This document shows positions 18,475 through 27,296 of a stretch of 64,000 nucleotides of DNA, piece by piece. Positions within the stretch are counted from its first letter, which is position 1, and every line of letters starts with the position of its first letter. The notes beneath the pieces were generated by a model. That model ran no database searches, was not told where the DNA came from, and was given only the letters and a program-made list of their open reading frames with translations. Origin of the DNA: Komarekiella atlantica HA4396-MV6. Lineage in GTDB: Bacteria; Cyanobacteriota; Cyanobacteriia; Cyanobacteriales; Nostocaceae. The stretch is taken from contig JAHHHK010000013.1 in the NCBI GenBank assembly GCA_019359395.1, positions 124,001-188,000 of the forward strand. Reading direction: 5' to 3'. The position numbers and the translations under genes are program-made.

Positions 18475-19086
18475 ATGACTCCAGATGAGGTTGAAACAGT
18501 CTTGCAAGCAGCCTTTAATAGTTGCGATGCAGTAGGCTGTCCTCTCACTGATACGCAGAAACAGATATTACTGCAAGTAGTCGAGCAAATTCAGGGAAAT
18601 TCTAACTCTGGGGCGTTAGATATTGCTAATCCCTTAGACGAACTTAACCCAGAGGAGTTAGAAGCATTTTTACAGTTTGTTAAGGACGAAGAACTACGCA
18701 ACCGCACCTGGAAAGTGCAATTACTTAATGACTGGTTACTAGAAAAGGACTCTGGAACAGTACAATTTATCCGCCAACGCTATGGTTTGCAGTGGTTGAA
18801 TCGTGTTGAGTCATATCATTTTGATAAGTATTCTTATTTTGAGGATGCATTGAAATTAAGACTAGGCGATCGCATTGAAGTTTCAAATGCGTTATGGGAA
18901 TGGGTACAAGAGGATGGGCCCTGTAAGCGTGAATGGTTTCCCTGTATGGTGATTCAAGTTCAGGAAATTAGCAATGGTAGTGATTCCTCTACTAATTGCA
19001 TCGTCCGCCTCTACAACGGTGCTGAGTACGAAATTCAAGGCATCTACGAATGGAATCGCTACAATTGGCGCTGGCCTCAAAAGTAA
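18475..19086 (+). CDS. Conserved cyanobacterial hypothetical protein
   Basis: A 203-residue soluble acidic protein. Residues about 1-60 are helical (a TPDEVETVLQAAFNSC...TDTQKQILLQVVEQI segment) and end in a LNPEELEAFLQFVKDEE motif. The C-terminal half (about 120-200) is beta-rich with many Trp and Tyr (NGAEYEIQGIYEWNRYNWRWP) and looks like an SH3-like or small barrel domain. I do not recognise a function. It is 89 bases upstream of the oxidoreductase gene on the same strand. Confidence 0.6.
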   Translation: MTPDEVETVLQAAFNSCDAVGCPLTDTQKQILLQVVEQIQGNSNSGALDIANPLDELNPEELEAFLQFVKDEELRNRTWKVQLLNDWLLEKDSGTVQFIRQRYGLQWLNRVESYHFDKYSYFEDALKLRLGDRIEVSNALWEWVQEDGPCKREWFPCMVIQVQEISNGSDSSTNCIVRLYNGAEYEIQGIYEWNRYNWRWPQK

Positions 19087-19174
19087 ATACCGTGTACACA
19101 CAAGTCGATGCTCTATGTCCACCCTGTTACGTTAAAGTTGCAAATGAGCGTGCATCTACCAGGAGGAAAGAGTC

Positions 19175-20179
19175 GTGAAAGCAGTCTTAATGACGGCAGC
19201 TGGCAGTCCTGAAGTTTTGGAAGTACAGGAAGTGCCACCTGCTGTTACTGTAGGGAATACTGAACTTTTAATACGCTTGGTGGCGGCTGGAATTAACCCC
19301 ATTGATACTAAACTTCGTAGCCGAGGCACTTTCTACCCTGATCAAATGCCTGCAATTTTAGGATGTGATGGTGCGGGTGTTGTTGAAGCAGTAGGAACTG
19401 GTGTCCAGCGTTTTCGCCCAGGAGACGAAGTATATTTTTGCCAAGGTGGCTTAGGCGCACACCAAGGTAATTATGCCGAATATACCGTTGTCGATGAGCG
19501 GTTTGTAGCGCGTAAACCTGCTTCCATCTCCTTTGCAGAAGCCGCAGCAGCGCCTTTGGTTTTAATCACTGCTTGGGAAGCTTTGTATGAACGGGGACGA
19601 TTGGAACCTGGGGAACGAGTTTTGATTCATGCGGGTGCTGGTGGTGTCGGTCATGTAGCAATTCAATTGGCAAAACTCAAAGGTGCTAGTGTATCTACTA
19701 CCGTAAGTTCTCAAGAAAAGGCTAATTTCGTCAAACAACTCGGTGCTGATCATGTAATTTTTTATAAACAAACGGACTTTGTGCAAGCAGCTTTAGATTG
19801 GACTAACGGCGAAGGCGTAGATTTGGCTTTTGACACTGTAGGCGGCGAAATCTTTCACAAAACTTTTCCAGCGGTACGAGTGTATGGCGATATCGTGACG
19901 ATTCTCGAACCAAATGCCAATACTGTTTGGAAAAATGCCCGAATGCGTAATCTCCGCATTGGTTTAGAATTAATGCTGACACCAGCGTTGCTGGGATTAG
20001 AAGAGAGCCTTCAGCACCACGCAGAAATTCTCGAACAGTCTGCTAACTGGATTGATCAGGGCAAGTTAAAAATCCACGTTAGTCACAAGTTTCCTTTAAA
20101 AGAAGCGGCGAAAGCGCACCAATTACTTGAAACTGGCTCTATCACAGGTAAAATTGTTTTGCTGATTAGTGATGAATGA
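19175..20179 (+). CDS. Zeta-crystallin-like NADPH:quinone oxidoreductase / alcohol dehydrogenase
   Basis: A 334-residue medium-chain dehydrogenase/reductase. It starts with GTG at 19175, chosen because AGGAGG sits ideally at 19161-19166. The GroES-like domain has ILGCDGAGVVEAVG, and the Rossmann motif is HAGAGGVGHVAIQLAKLKGA at about residues 149-168. The structural-zinc cysteines of true alcohol dehydrogenases are absent, placing it with quinone reductases that reduce quinones or enones using NADPH. The physiological substrate is unknown. It lies just before the large membrane protein gene (9-base gap). Confidence 0.87.
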   Translation: MKAVLMTAAGSPEVLEVQEVPPAVTVGNTELLIRLVAAGINPIDTKLRSRGTFYPDQMPAILGCDGAGVVEAVGTGVQRFRPGDEVYFCQGGLGAHQGNYAEYTVVDERFVARKPASISFAEAAAAPLVLITAWEALYERGRLEPGERVLIHAGAGGVGHVAIQLAKLKGASVSTTVSSQEKANFVKQLGADHVIFYKQTDFVQAALDWTNGEGVDLAFDTVGGEIFHKTFPAVRVYGDIVTILEPNANTVWKNARMRNLRIGLELMLTPALLGLEESLQHHAEILEQSANWIDQGKLKIHVSHKFPLKEAAKAHQLLETGSITGKIVLLISDE

Positions 20180-20188
20180 TCGAGCAAT

Positions 20189-22426
20189 TTGCATAAGTTA
20201 TTTTTTAAACGCAGAGGAACGCGGAGTTTAAACGCAAAGGTACACAGAGAGTTTTCTTTGCGTTACTCTGCGCTTTCCTTTGCGTGCCTCTGCGTTTTAT
20301 TAATTCTCCTCTTTCTACCTCTACCAGCTTGGGCAGCACAGGTACAACTAGAACGCACACCCTTAACTCTGGAATTATTGCAAGAGCGGCTGCGTACACC
20401 GATGCTTCGTGAAGGCAGTTTGACGGTGGATTTGCGGCAAATGGTGATCGATTTGCGTCCAGAAAATGGCAGCTTTCGTGATGCTTTTTACCAAACGCTG
20501 CGAAAAGAATTGGGTGCAAAACCTTTGGGTTTAGACCTCAGCTATTCTTTGATTCAAGGGGATTTTGTGGGTAGCGATTTGGGTTTAAGAACACCCCTCT
20601 ACGCTCAAGCGATTGCCCCTATTTTCACTGCAACTGAACAAGAAGAACTGGAACGCTTGCGCTTTGTATGTTTGCAGTCATTTACAATCGCTTTACCCAA
20701 TTCTAAAGATTGTCGATCGCTTTTGGGAACTCAGTTAACTCCAGCCAGTGAAATCACTGTCTTTCGTGGTGCTCTAACGTTGGTGCAAACTCGCTTCAAT
20801 GGAGAAGTGAAGTTTCTCAATACATTCTTTCTTCAGTCTGTGGATGCTCAAAATGCTAGCTTTCTTCAACCCGCTAACTGGACTGAAACTAGATTCAGCC
20901 GTCCTGTTAGCTTTATCAGTGCTAACTTTCGGCAAGCAAGCAATTTTCAAAGTAGTGTTTTTTTTGATAAAGCTAATTTTAAACAAACACAATTTCAGGA
21001 AACCGCTGATTTTCAAGGCAGTATATTTGTAAATACTGCTAACTTTAATCAAGCAAGTTTTAAGGAATTGGCTAAATTTAGTAATGTGCAGTGGCAAGAT
21101 AGTGTAGATTTTTCTGATGTGCGTTTTTCTAATCAAGCGCAGTTTACTAAAGCTAGTTTCAATCAGTTACTACTAACAGAAGCAACTTTTGAGCAAGCTG
21201 TAAGCTTTCGGGAAGCGGAGTTTAATCAACCTGTAAATCTGCGTGGTGCTAGCATTCTCAACCAAGCAGATTTTAGCGATGCGAGGTTTGCTAAGGCAGC
21301 TTTTTTAAGTGTACCTGGTTTAACTTTTAACTCTAACCAAGCGAAAATTTTAGGTAATCCCGGTCAGATTGGTAAAATGTTTTCTATACCTACTTTGCAA
21401 GGTAATCAAAACGTTTTGCGTAATTTGGGGCAAAATTTCCGTCAGCAGCAGCAAGTTACTGATGCAAATCAACTGGAGTACACAAAACAACAGCTGCGAC
21501 TAACAGAGTTAAGCCGCAGTTTGACGGCTACAAATATTAATAGTGCAACTCTTGCAAGTTTGATTAATTTGGGTTTTTCTAAAACTCAAGCAGAAGCGAT
21601 CGCCTACCGCCGTCGGATAAAATCGTTTCGCAACCGCAGCGAGTTACTGACTTTAGCAGATATTGATTTAGAAAAATACATGCAACTGAGCGATCGCTTA
21701 GTTGTTGGTGAACCCCTTTCCCCAGGTGCGTGGTTACTACAAGCTTGGAGTTGGTTGGCATTAAGTGTATTGTTGCTATTGAGCGGCTATGGTACAGATT
21801 TTTGGTTAGTTTTTGGTGTGGGGGGATTAGCGATCGCCTATTTTGGCTTGCTATTTTGGCTAGTGGATCGCTACCGCCGTTTGTATCCTATACCAATTAT
21901 TCCCACATACTACGAAACCACTTCAATGTTGATTAGTTTTAGCTTGTTAGCACTCTTTAGTTTATTAGCTATCTTTCGTAATGCTGAACAACCTTGGCTC
22001 ACATTAAGTTGTTTTTTAATTATCGTCATTCCTATACCAATAGCTTTATTATTCAAACTTTATCAACAAGGTCGTTATCACGATTTAATGAACATTTCCT
22101 ACTTTACAGAAGATGGGACATTTCGGCAGTTACGATTGTTAATTGGACGCTTACCAGTTATTCCTAGAAATGAGACTTTCCGCGAACGATATATGTCTTT
22201 ATTATGGAATCGCCGTTGGAATTGGCTCAACTACTATGACTTTAGCCTCAACAACTTATTGAGATTAGGATTTAACGACATTCGCCTACGAGACGAACAT
22301 CTACCTGGTATGATCTCTGCACTTGCTTGGTATCAGTGGAGTTTGGGTGTGATTTACATTACTTTAGTTTTGTGGACTCTTTCCCGCACAATTCCGGGAT
22401 TAAATCTGCTGATTTATCTGAAGTAA
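20189..22426 (+). CDS. Pentapeptide-repeat membrane protein with a helix-hairpin-helix segment
   Basis: A 745-residue protein. It seems to start with TTG at 20189, because no ATG or GTG is available before the signal peptide. Order of parts: signal peptide ending near PAWAAQ (about residue 50); a mixed domain; pentapeptide-like repeats at about 210-385 (ANFKQTQFQETADFQ, TANFNQASF, ADFSDARF); a HhH-type segment at about 449-500 (NSATLASLINLGFSKTQAEA); then about five transmembrane helices from 515 on with a polar stretch at 620-700. The repeat part should face the periplasm. The function is unknown and the combination is unusual. The first 35 codons lie within a genomic repeat (see repeat entry at 20207). 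It is 9 bases after the oxidoreductase gene and may be cotranscribed. Confidence 0.75.
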   Translation: MHKLFFKRRGTRSLNAKVHREFSLRYSALSFACLCVLLILLFLPLPAWAAQVQLERTPLTLELLQERLRTPMLREGSLTVDLRQMVIDLRPENGSFRDAFYQTLRKELGAKPLGLDLSYSLIQGDFVGSDLGLRTPLYAQAIAPIFTATEQEELERLRFVCLQSFTIALPNSKDCRSLLGTQLTPASEITVFRGALTLVQTRFNGEVKFLNTFFLQSVDAQNASFLQPANWTETRFSRPVSFISANFRQASNFQSSVFFDKANFKQTQFQETADFQGSIFVNTANFNQASFKELAKFSNVQWQDSVDFSDVRFSNQAQFTKASFNQLLLTEATFEQAVSFREAEFNQPVNLRGASILNQADFSDARFAKAAFLSVPGLTFNSNQAKILGNPGQIGKMFSIPTLQGNQNVLRNLGQNFRQQQQVTDANQLEYTKQQLRLTELSRSLTATNINSATLASLINLGFSKTQAEAIAYRRRIKSFRNRSELLTLADIDLEKYMQLSDRLVVGEPLSPGAWLLQAWSWLALSVLLLLSGYGTDFWLVFGVGGLAIAYFGLLFWLVDRYRRLYPIPIIPTYYETTSMLISFSLLALFSLLAIFRNAEQPWLTLSCFLIIVIPIPIALLFKLYQQGRYHDLMNISYFTEDGTFRQLRLLIGRLPVIPRNETFRERYMSLLWNRRWNWLNYYDFSLNNLLRLGFNDIRLRDEHLPGMISALAWYQWSLGVIYITLVLWTLSRTIPGLNLLIYLK
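20207..20300. repeat. Inverted AAACGCAGAGG repeat inside a coding region
   Basis: AAACGCAGAGG (from about 20208) faces CCTCTGCGTTTT (ending about 20300), with CGCAAAGG/CTTTGCG units inside. Similar text is frequent in cyanobacterial spacers. Here it is translated and supplies the charged N-region and much of the hydrophobic core of the downstream protein's signal peptide. Confidence 0.65.
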
Positions 22427-22438
22427 GTTTGATTAGAT

Positions 22439-23158
22439 TTACTTTGGTGCTTGGGGGTTTGGTGTCGGACAAGTTTTATTAACGTAATCACACTGATAAA
22501 TATGAGATTCTTGCCAACCTAGGGGAATTTCTAGTAAATCTCGTGTACCTGTCATACCTTGCCCGATAAATAATAATAAGGCAATGCAATTTAAAATTGT
22601 ATGGATAGTGCGCCAGCGCTGAGATTTATCCTGATAAATATCTTGAACAATTGCTAATGAAAAAATCATCAGCAGTGCTGCGCTAAGTCCAATATAATAA
22701 TGTGACCAATACCACTCATTTGTGCGACGAAATACTCCATCCTGACAGCCTAAAACTACTAAGCCTGCACCTGTTAAAGTTGCAAAAACTGCTCGCCATA
22801 CTTTTTGCTTTGCTCGATACAGTAATACCAAACAAGTAATAATTGCAGCAAACATCAATAAGATGAAAATAACTTGAAAAGGTACTTTATTCCACAGTTG
22901 ATTATTCAGAATATTTTTGCCAATTGGATAAGCTAAACCTAGTAAAGTTAATCCTACAACTGCACTTGTTAGCCATTTTCCCAAATCTCTATGTTCTGAA
23001 CCAACTATTGGAGGAATTTTACTTTTATTTCCAGCTAAGTTTTGCAAGCGGCGTTGGCGTGTTTGCCATGCGAAATTAACCACCATACCAATGAGTGGAA
23101 ACACAAAAATAACTGCGATCGCCGGATGTATAAGTCCCAAAAAATCTGTTAATTGCAT
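22439..23158 (-). CDS. DUF4079-family membrane protein, cytochrome b561-like
   Basis: A 239-residue inner-membrane protein starting at the internal ATG (23156-23158; an upstream ATG adds three residues). About six transmembrane helices alternate with polar turns. His residues fall in or near helices (HPAIAVIFVF, the WYWSHYYIGL segment and TIHTILNC), as expected for a b561-like haem protein. The DUF4079 family is mainly cyanobacterial. The gene is 57 bases downstream of a DM13-domain lipoprotein on the same strand. DM13 domains are often proposed redox partners of b561-type membrane proteins, so the pair may form a small electron-transfer module. That is an inference. Confidence 0.7.
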   Translation of the reverse strand: MQLTDFLGLIHPAIAVIFVFPLIGMVVNFAWQTRQRRLQNLAGNKSKIPPIVGSEHRDLGKWLTSAVVGLTLLGLAYPIGKNILNNQLWNKVPFQVIFILLMFAAIITCLVLLYRAKQKVWRAVFATLTGAGLVVLGCQDGVFRRTNEWYWSHYYIGLSAALLMIFSLAIVQDIYQDKSQRWRTIHTILNCIALLLFIGQGMTGTRDLLEIPLGWQESHIYQCDYVNKTCPTPNPQAPK

Positions 23159-23214
23159 ACAACCCAAATTGAGAAATTTCTTACTTGTTAATTAGCTATT
23201 ACCCGTTAATCAAA

Positions 23215-23670
23215 CTATTTAGGCAATGAAGCATAACCAAAATTAGCATTAAATTGACGACACCATACCGCTACTGAGCGAAAATCTGTCAGCTTGACAT
23301 TTTCAGGCAAAGCATAGCGTTGAGAACCACTTGTCTTTTGTAAGCGGCTAATGCTTGCATAATCTTTCTCTTTAATACCATATACTGGCGGTGCATCAGA
23401 ACGATGCAGAATTACAAATAAGTCTGGGCCTTTATTAGTTTTGAAACTTTGATCAAACTCAAGATAGCGTTTTCCTCGTTCGGTGACAATGCTAACTTTT
23501 CCTGTAGTTGGGTGTTCCCCGGCTTTAAAGGTTCCAGTCTCTACCACTGTACTAGCTAAGGTTGTTGTAGATTGCGCTTGAATACTGGGCAGATTTGAAG
23601 TTTCTTTGCTTGTACAGCTGATATTTATAACGGCAACGATCCCAATAATGGCTAAATGCTGAAATCTCAT
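23215..23670 (-). CDS. DM13-domain lipoprotein
   Basis: A 151-residue lipoprotein. The signal peptide ends in a lipobox (VINISC, Cys 19), so the protein is anchored on the outer face of a membrane. The DM13 domain spans about residues 45-150: TGTFKAGEHPTTGKVSIV, KTNKGPDLFVILH and the conserved Cys-containing SVAVWCRQFNANFGYASL. DM13 is thought to bind a redox-active cofactor or partner through this Cys. It is followed by the DUF4079 membrane gene on the same strand (57-base gap), so the two are probably cotranscribed. Confidence 0.82.
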   Translation of the reverse strand: MRFQHLAIIGIVAVINISCTSKETSNLPSIQAQSTTTLASTVVETGTFKAGEHPTTGKVSIVTERGKRYLEFDQSFKTNKGPDLFVILHRSDAPPVYGIKEKDYASISRLQKTSGSQRYALPENVKLTDFRSVAVWCRQFNANFGYASLPK

Positions 23671-24133
23671 AGCTTTGGTATCCTTAAATTCATCTTTAAG
23701 GATAATTTAAAGCCTCATGCCATCACCAAAATTAATTTAACCTGAGAATTGGTTAAGAATAAACCGCGAAATGAATAATTGATTTTTAGAATATTGGAAA
23801 GTCACTTCCTAACACCATGAAAAATGTAATGGTTTAGATATGACATTTAAATATGAGCAGCTACTCTTATTTGTTTAAATTTTTAGTAAGTTAATTCAGC
23901 TATTAGCTCAATTTTTTTGTGTATTACTCTTATTTTGACTAATTTATCAAAAGTAAATAGTCTATTATTCTACAAAAGATTATGACTGGTGCAAACGGCA
24001 AGCTTATGTATTAAAAGGCACAAAACTTGCAATTTGATAATGTAAAATATTATAGTTAATTTTTTGTAACATTTTTTCAAAAATTACGTCACAATAATCA
24101 GACAAAATTCTTGGTTTTTCAGGAGAGTTTTAG
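23671..24133. other. AT-rich divergent regulatory region
   Basis: The 463 bases between the DM13 lipoprotein gene and the cellulose-synthase-like gene are strongly AT-rich and contain only very short reading frames. A ribosome-binding sequence AGGAGAG lies at 24121-24127 before the GTG start. No further element is called. Confidence 0.4.
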
Positions 24134-26422
24134 GTGCAGAAGCGCGAAATAACAGTATCAAAGCTTAGCTATAAATCCTCTCAAACTCTTGTTTCCAAGA
24201 GAATTATTCAATTTAGAACAGCAACGCTGATTTTATTGGGTATCGTTTTTTTATCTGGTATCTTCGTCACAGCATGGTTTACTGGTGAAGGCAGAATTAC
24301 GGAAATTTTTTCTCAAATTAATACTTTACAACAGCAGCCACCAATGTGGTTAGAAGTGCCAAGGGTGGAGGTCGAATATTTACTTGCACCGACTGTGGTA
24401 CTTTTATTAACAGTATTTTTAGTGATGAAAATTTCGCCTCAGCCTCGTGTTTGGTCGCGACGACTGGTAGTAGGAATTTTAATTGTTCTCACTTTGCGTT
24501 ATGTTATTTGGCGATCGCTTTCTACTCTAAATGTTGAAGATCCACTAAATGGGGTGTTTAGTCTAGGGTTATTCTTCATGGAAATGACATTACTCGTGAG
24601 TAATATTATCCAACTATTTTTCATGTTGAATGTCAAAGACCGACACCGTGAGGCAGACCAAAAATCATTAGCTGTGATTCATGGTAGCTTTGTTCCATCT
24701 GTAGATATTTTAATACCGACTTACAACGAACCAGTATTTATTTTGCGGCGCACGATTATTGGTTGTCAAGCCCTGGAGTATGCAAATAAAAAAATTTATC
24801 TTTTGGATGATACTAAACGTCCAGAAGTCAAAAGTTTGGCTGAAGAATTAGGATGTAAATATGTAATACGACCCGATAATAGTTATGCTAAAGCTGGGAA
24901 CTTGAATCATGCGATCGCCAACACTCAAGGTGAGTTAATTGTAGTTTTTGATGCCGATTTTGTCCCCACAAAAAACTTTCTTACCCGTACGGTTGGCTTC
25001 TTTCAAAATGAGAAAATCGCTCTTGTCCAAACGCCTCAAAGCTTCTACAACGCTGACCCCGTAGCCCATAATCTCGGATTAGAAAATGTTATTACCTCAG
25101 ATGAAGAAGTATTTTATCGGCTGATTCAACCAATACGTGATGTCACCGGTAGCGTAATTTGTGCTGGTACTTCTTTCGTTGTTCGTCGCAGTGCTTTAGA
25201 AGAAACTGGGGGTTTTGTAACTGAGTCATTAAGCGAAGACTATTTCACAGGAATTCGGATAACTGCTCAAGGCTACCAATTGATTTATTTAAATGAAAAA
25301 TTAAGCGCTGGTTTAGCAGCAGAAAATATTGCTGCTTATGCGGTTCAACGATTAAGGTGGGGACAGGGTACACTGCAAGCCTTTTTTATTAAATCTAATC
25401 CTTTAACTATTCCTGGATTAAACATCTTTCAAAGATTAGCTCATTTAGAGGGATTATTAAGTTGGTTTAGCCCGATATCTCGCGTTTATTTCCTTCTCAT
25501 GCCGTTAGCTTATTCGTTTTTAGGTGTGATTCCGCTTCGAGCAAATTTAGCAGAAATAGTGTATTTTATCTTACCTTGTTATTTGGTAAGTTTTACAGTA
25601 TTTAGTTGGTTAAATCACCGATCGCGTTCAGCTTTATTATCAGATGTTTACTCTCTATTACTATGTTGTCCTTTAGCTGTGACTGTAATCAAAGTTATGC
25701 TAAATCCTTTTTCAAAAGGGTTTAAAGTTACACCTAAAGGTATAGCAAGCGATCGCTATATTTTCAACTGGAATTTAGCTTTACCTTTAATTATTATATT
25801 TATCGCTACTGCTGTTAGCTTGTGGCGTAATTTAGGTCTGAGTATGGTTCAAGGAATGTCGGCTACCTCAGTACCGCCGGAAGTCGCCCAAGGAGTTAAA
25901 GGTGTAGGCTTAGGTTGGCTGTGGAGTACTTACAATCTATTCATGATTGGCATTGCTTTATTGATTTTGCTAGATGCTCCAAGAAGAGATATTTATGAAT
26001 GGTTTGATTTGCGGCGAGTGGTGCGGTTAAAAATTGGTAAGCAAAATTTATGGGGTGTGACTACAATGATTTCAGAAGTAGGTGCTGAAGTTGCTCTGAC
26101 TCAGTTACCCTGCGGAAATTTATTTACAAATCAGTTAGTAAACATCGAAATTGTTGAGGAGAATCTCCATTTGATTGGTGAGATTGTACGTACAGGATTT
26201 AATGATGAATTTCCCACAGTGCGCGTCCGGTTTGAATCAGTGAATTTGAAGCAACATCGACACTTGATAGAAATGTTATTTTGTCGTCCAGGACAGTGGA
26301 AATGCCAGAACACACCAAGAGAGTTTGGTTCGTTTTTGTTACTGTTGAAAATATTGCTGAAACCGCGAATTTTGTTTGATCGAAAAGTCGATATAAGTGC
26401 GATCGCAGTTTCTAAAGTCTAA
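24134..26422 (+). CDS. Cellulose-synthase-like family 2 glycosyltransferase with PilZ domain
   Basis: A 762-residue membrane enzyme with GTG start and an AGGAGAG ribosome-binding site 6 bases upstream. Transmembrane helices flank a cytosolic GT-2 domain (about residues 190-430). The catalytic signatures are in order: D in LLDDTKRPEV, DADFVP, the TED-like SLSEDYF, and QRLRWGQG. A PilZ domain follows at about 625-735. Its RxxxR (R627 to R631) is present, but the second c-di-GMP motif DxSxxG reads M645-I-S-E-V-G650. The enzyme would build and export a beta-glucan such as cellulose; in filamentous cyanobacteria similar proteins contribute to sheath or hormogonium polysaccharide. No bcsB or other partner is adjacent. 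Confidence 0.88.
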   Translation: MQKREITVSKLSYKSSQTLVSKRIIQFRTATLILLGIVFLSGIFVTAWFTGEGRITEIFSQINTLQQQPPMWLEVPRVEVEYLLAPTVVLLLTVFLVMKISPQPRVWSRRLVVGILIVLTLRYVIWRSLSTLNVEDPLNGVFSLGLFFMEMTLLVSNIIQLFFMLNVKDRHREADQKSLAVIHGSFVPSVDILIPTYNEPVFILRRTIIGCQALEYANKKIYLLDDTKRPEVKSLAEELGCKYVIRPDNSYAKAGNLNHAIANTQGELIVVFDADFVPTKNFLTRTVGFFQNEKIALVQTPQSFYNADPVAHNLGLENVITSDEEVFYRLIQPIRDVTGSVICAGTSFVVRRSALEETGGFVTESLSEDYFTGIRITAQGYQLIYLNEKLSAGLAAENIAAYAVQRLRWGQGTLQAFFIKSNPLTIPGLNIFQRLAHLEGLLSWFSPISRVYFLLMPLAYSFLGVIPLRANLAEIVYFILPCYLVSFTVFSWLNHRSRSALLSDVYSLLLCCPLAVTVIKVMLNPFSKGFKVTPKGIASDRYIFNWNLALPLIIIFIATAVSLWRNLGLSMVQGMSATSVPPEVAQGVKGVGLGWLWSTYNLFMIGIALLILLDAPRRDIYEWFDLRRVVRLKIGKQNLWGVTTMISEVGAEVALTQLPCGNLFTNQLVNIEIVEENLHLIGEIVRTGFNDEFPTVRVRFESVNLKQHRHLIEMLFCRPGQWKCQNTPREFGSFLLLLKILLKPRILFDRKVDISAIAVSKV

Positions 26423-26565
26423 CTACAAATAGGTTAAAAAGTAAGCGATCGCACGCGTAAAAAGTGCTTCTGTGTCGGTAACTCAGGATGGCAGGTTTCT
26501 GATATTTGTTAGGATATTCGATTAAATAGTTTCTAGTGAGAGATAGCTGACAAATGCCAGCATTT
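26423..26565. other. Short convergent spacer
   Basis: The 143 bases between the two convergent genes contain one GCGATCGC and no clear terminator hairpin. No gene is seen. Confidence 0.3.
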
Positions 26566-27126
26566 TTAACCACCCATCTTTAACCATCCATAAACTTGAT
26601 TAACAGTTAGTGTCAGTTCAACTTCTTCTAAAACTGGTAAATAATCTTCACCTTGAAGTAACTCTGGTTGTTGTTCTGGCAAAAATACCAAAATACTCAG
26701 GTCATCAGGGTCAAGAAACCACCCCAGGCGGCTACCGTACTTCAAACACTGGAGAATATTACCAATCACTTTGTTCGGCTTTTGTTCTGGCGAGATCTCA
26801 ATTGTCCAATCTGGTGGCAGTTCAAAGTTATCCGGTACTTGCTCATCGACAGTAAATGGTATGCGTCCCCAGTTGAATATAGCCACATCTGGTACGATTG
26901 AGCGTTCTCCAAAGCTACACCGTAGTTCTGGAAATGCGTATGCAATCTTTGGCAATTCTACAACTTGATTTACTACCGCACACAATTTTCCTTGCAAACG
27001 GCTGTGTCTCCCTTTTGGCATTGGCTTGGGAATAATTTCTCCATTAATATATTCACTAGCTGGTTTAGTTTCTGGGAGCTTCAGAAACTCTTCTAGGGTT
27101 AGAGGTTGAGTTGTCGTAGCACTCAT
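26566..27126 (-). CDS. Uma2-family (DUF820) nuclease-like protein, copy 1
   Basis: A 186-residue protein starting at the ATG 27124-27126; a longer frame to 27201 exists but lacks family sequence. The Uma2 fold belongs to the PD-(D/E)xK nucleases: EYINGEIIPKPMP, then ERSIVPDVAIF (catalytic Asp region), then PPDWTIEISPEQKPNKV (expected Glu-x-Lys region) and a LGWFLDPDD stretch. Compared with copy 2 at 56854 (TIEIFSPEQ) it lacks one residue before SPEQ. These proteins are greatly expanded in cyanobacteria; their role is unproven. It stands alone. Confidence 0.82.
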   Translation of the reverse strand: MSATTTQPLTLEEFLKLPETKPASEYINGEIIPKPMPKGRHSRLQGKLCAVVNQVVELPKIAYAFPELRCSFGERSIVPDVAIFNWGRIPFTVDEQVPDNFELPPDWTIEISPEQKPNKVIGNILQCLKYGSRLGWFLDPDDLSILVFLPEQQPELLQGEDYLPVLEEVELTLTVNQVYGWLKMGG

Positions 27127-27296
27127 AGCTCCGTCAATCCTGATTTTATTTGCACTCAGTTTAGCAAAATAAACTATAGCTATAGGTGCAGACCATAGCA
27201 CTTAAGGAAAAATACACTCTGTTTTCCTGCCATGTCCTTGAGGTGTCGAATCGTAGCTTCCATTTGATCAGTAACCTTTACTGAGTGTATTAGAAC

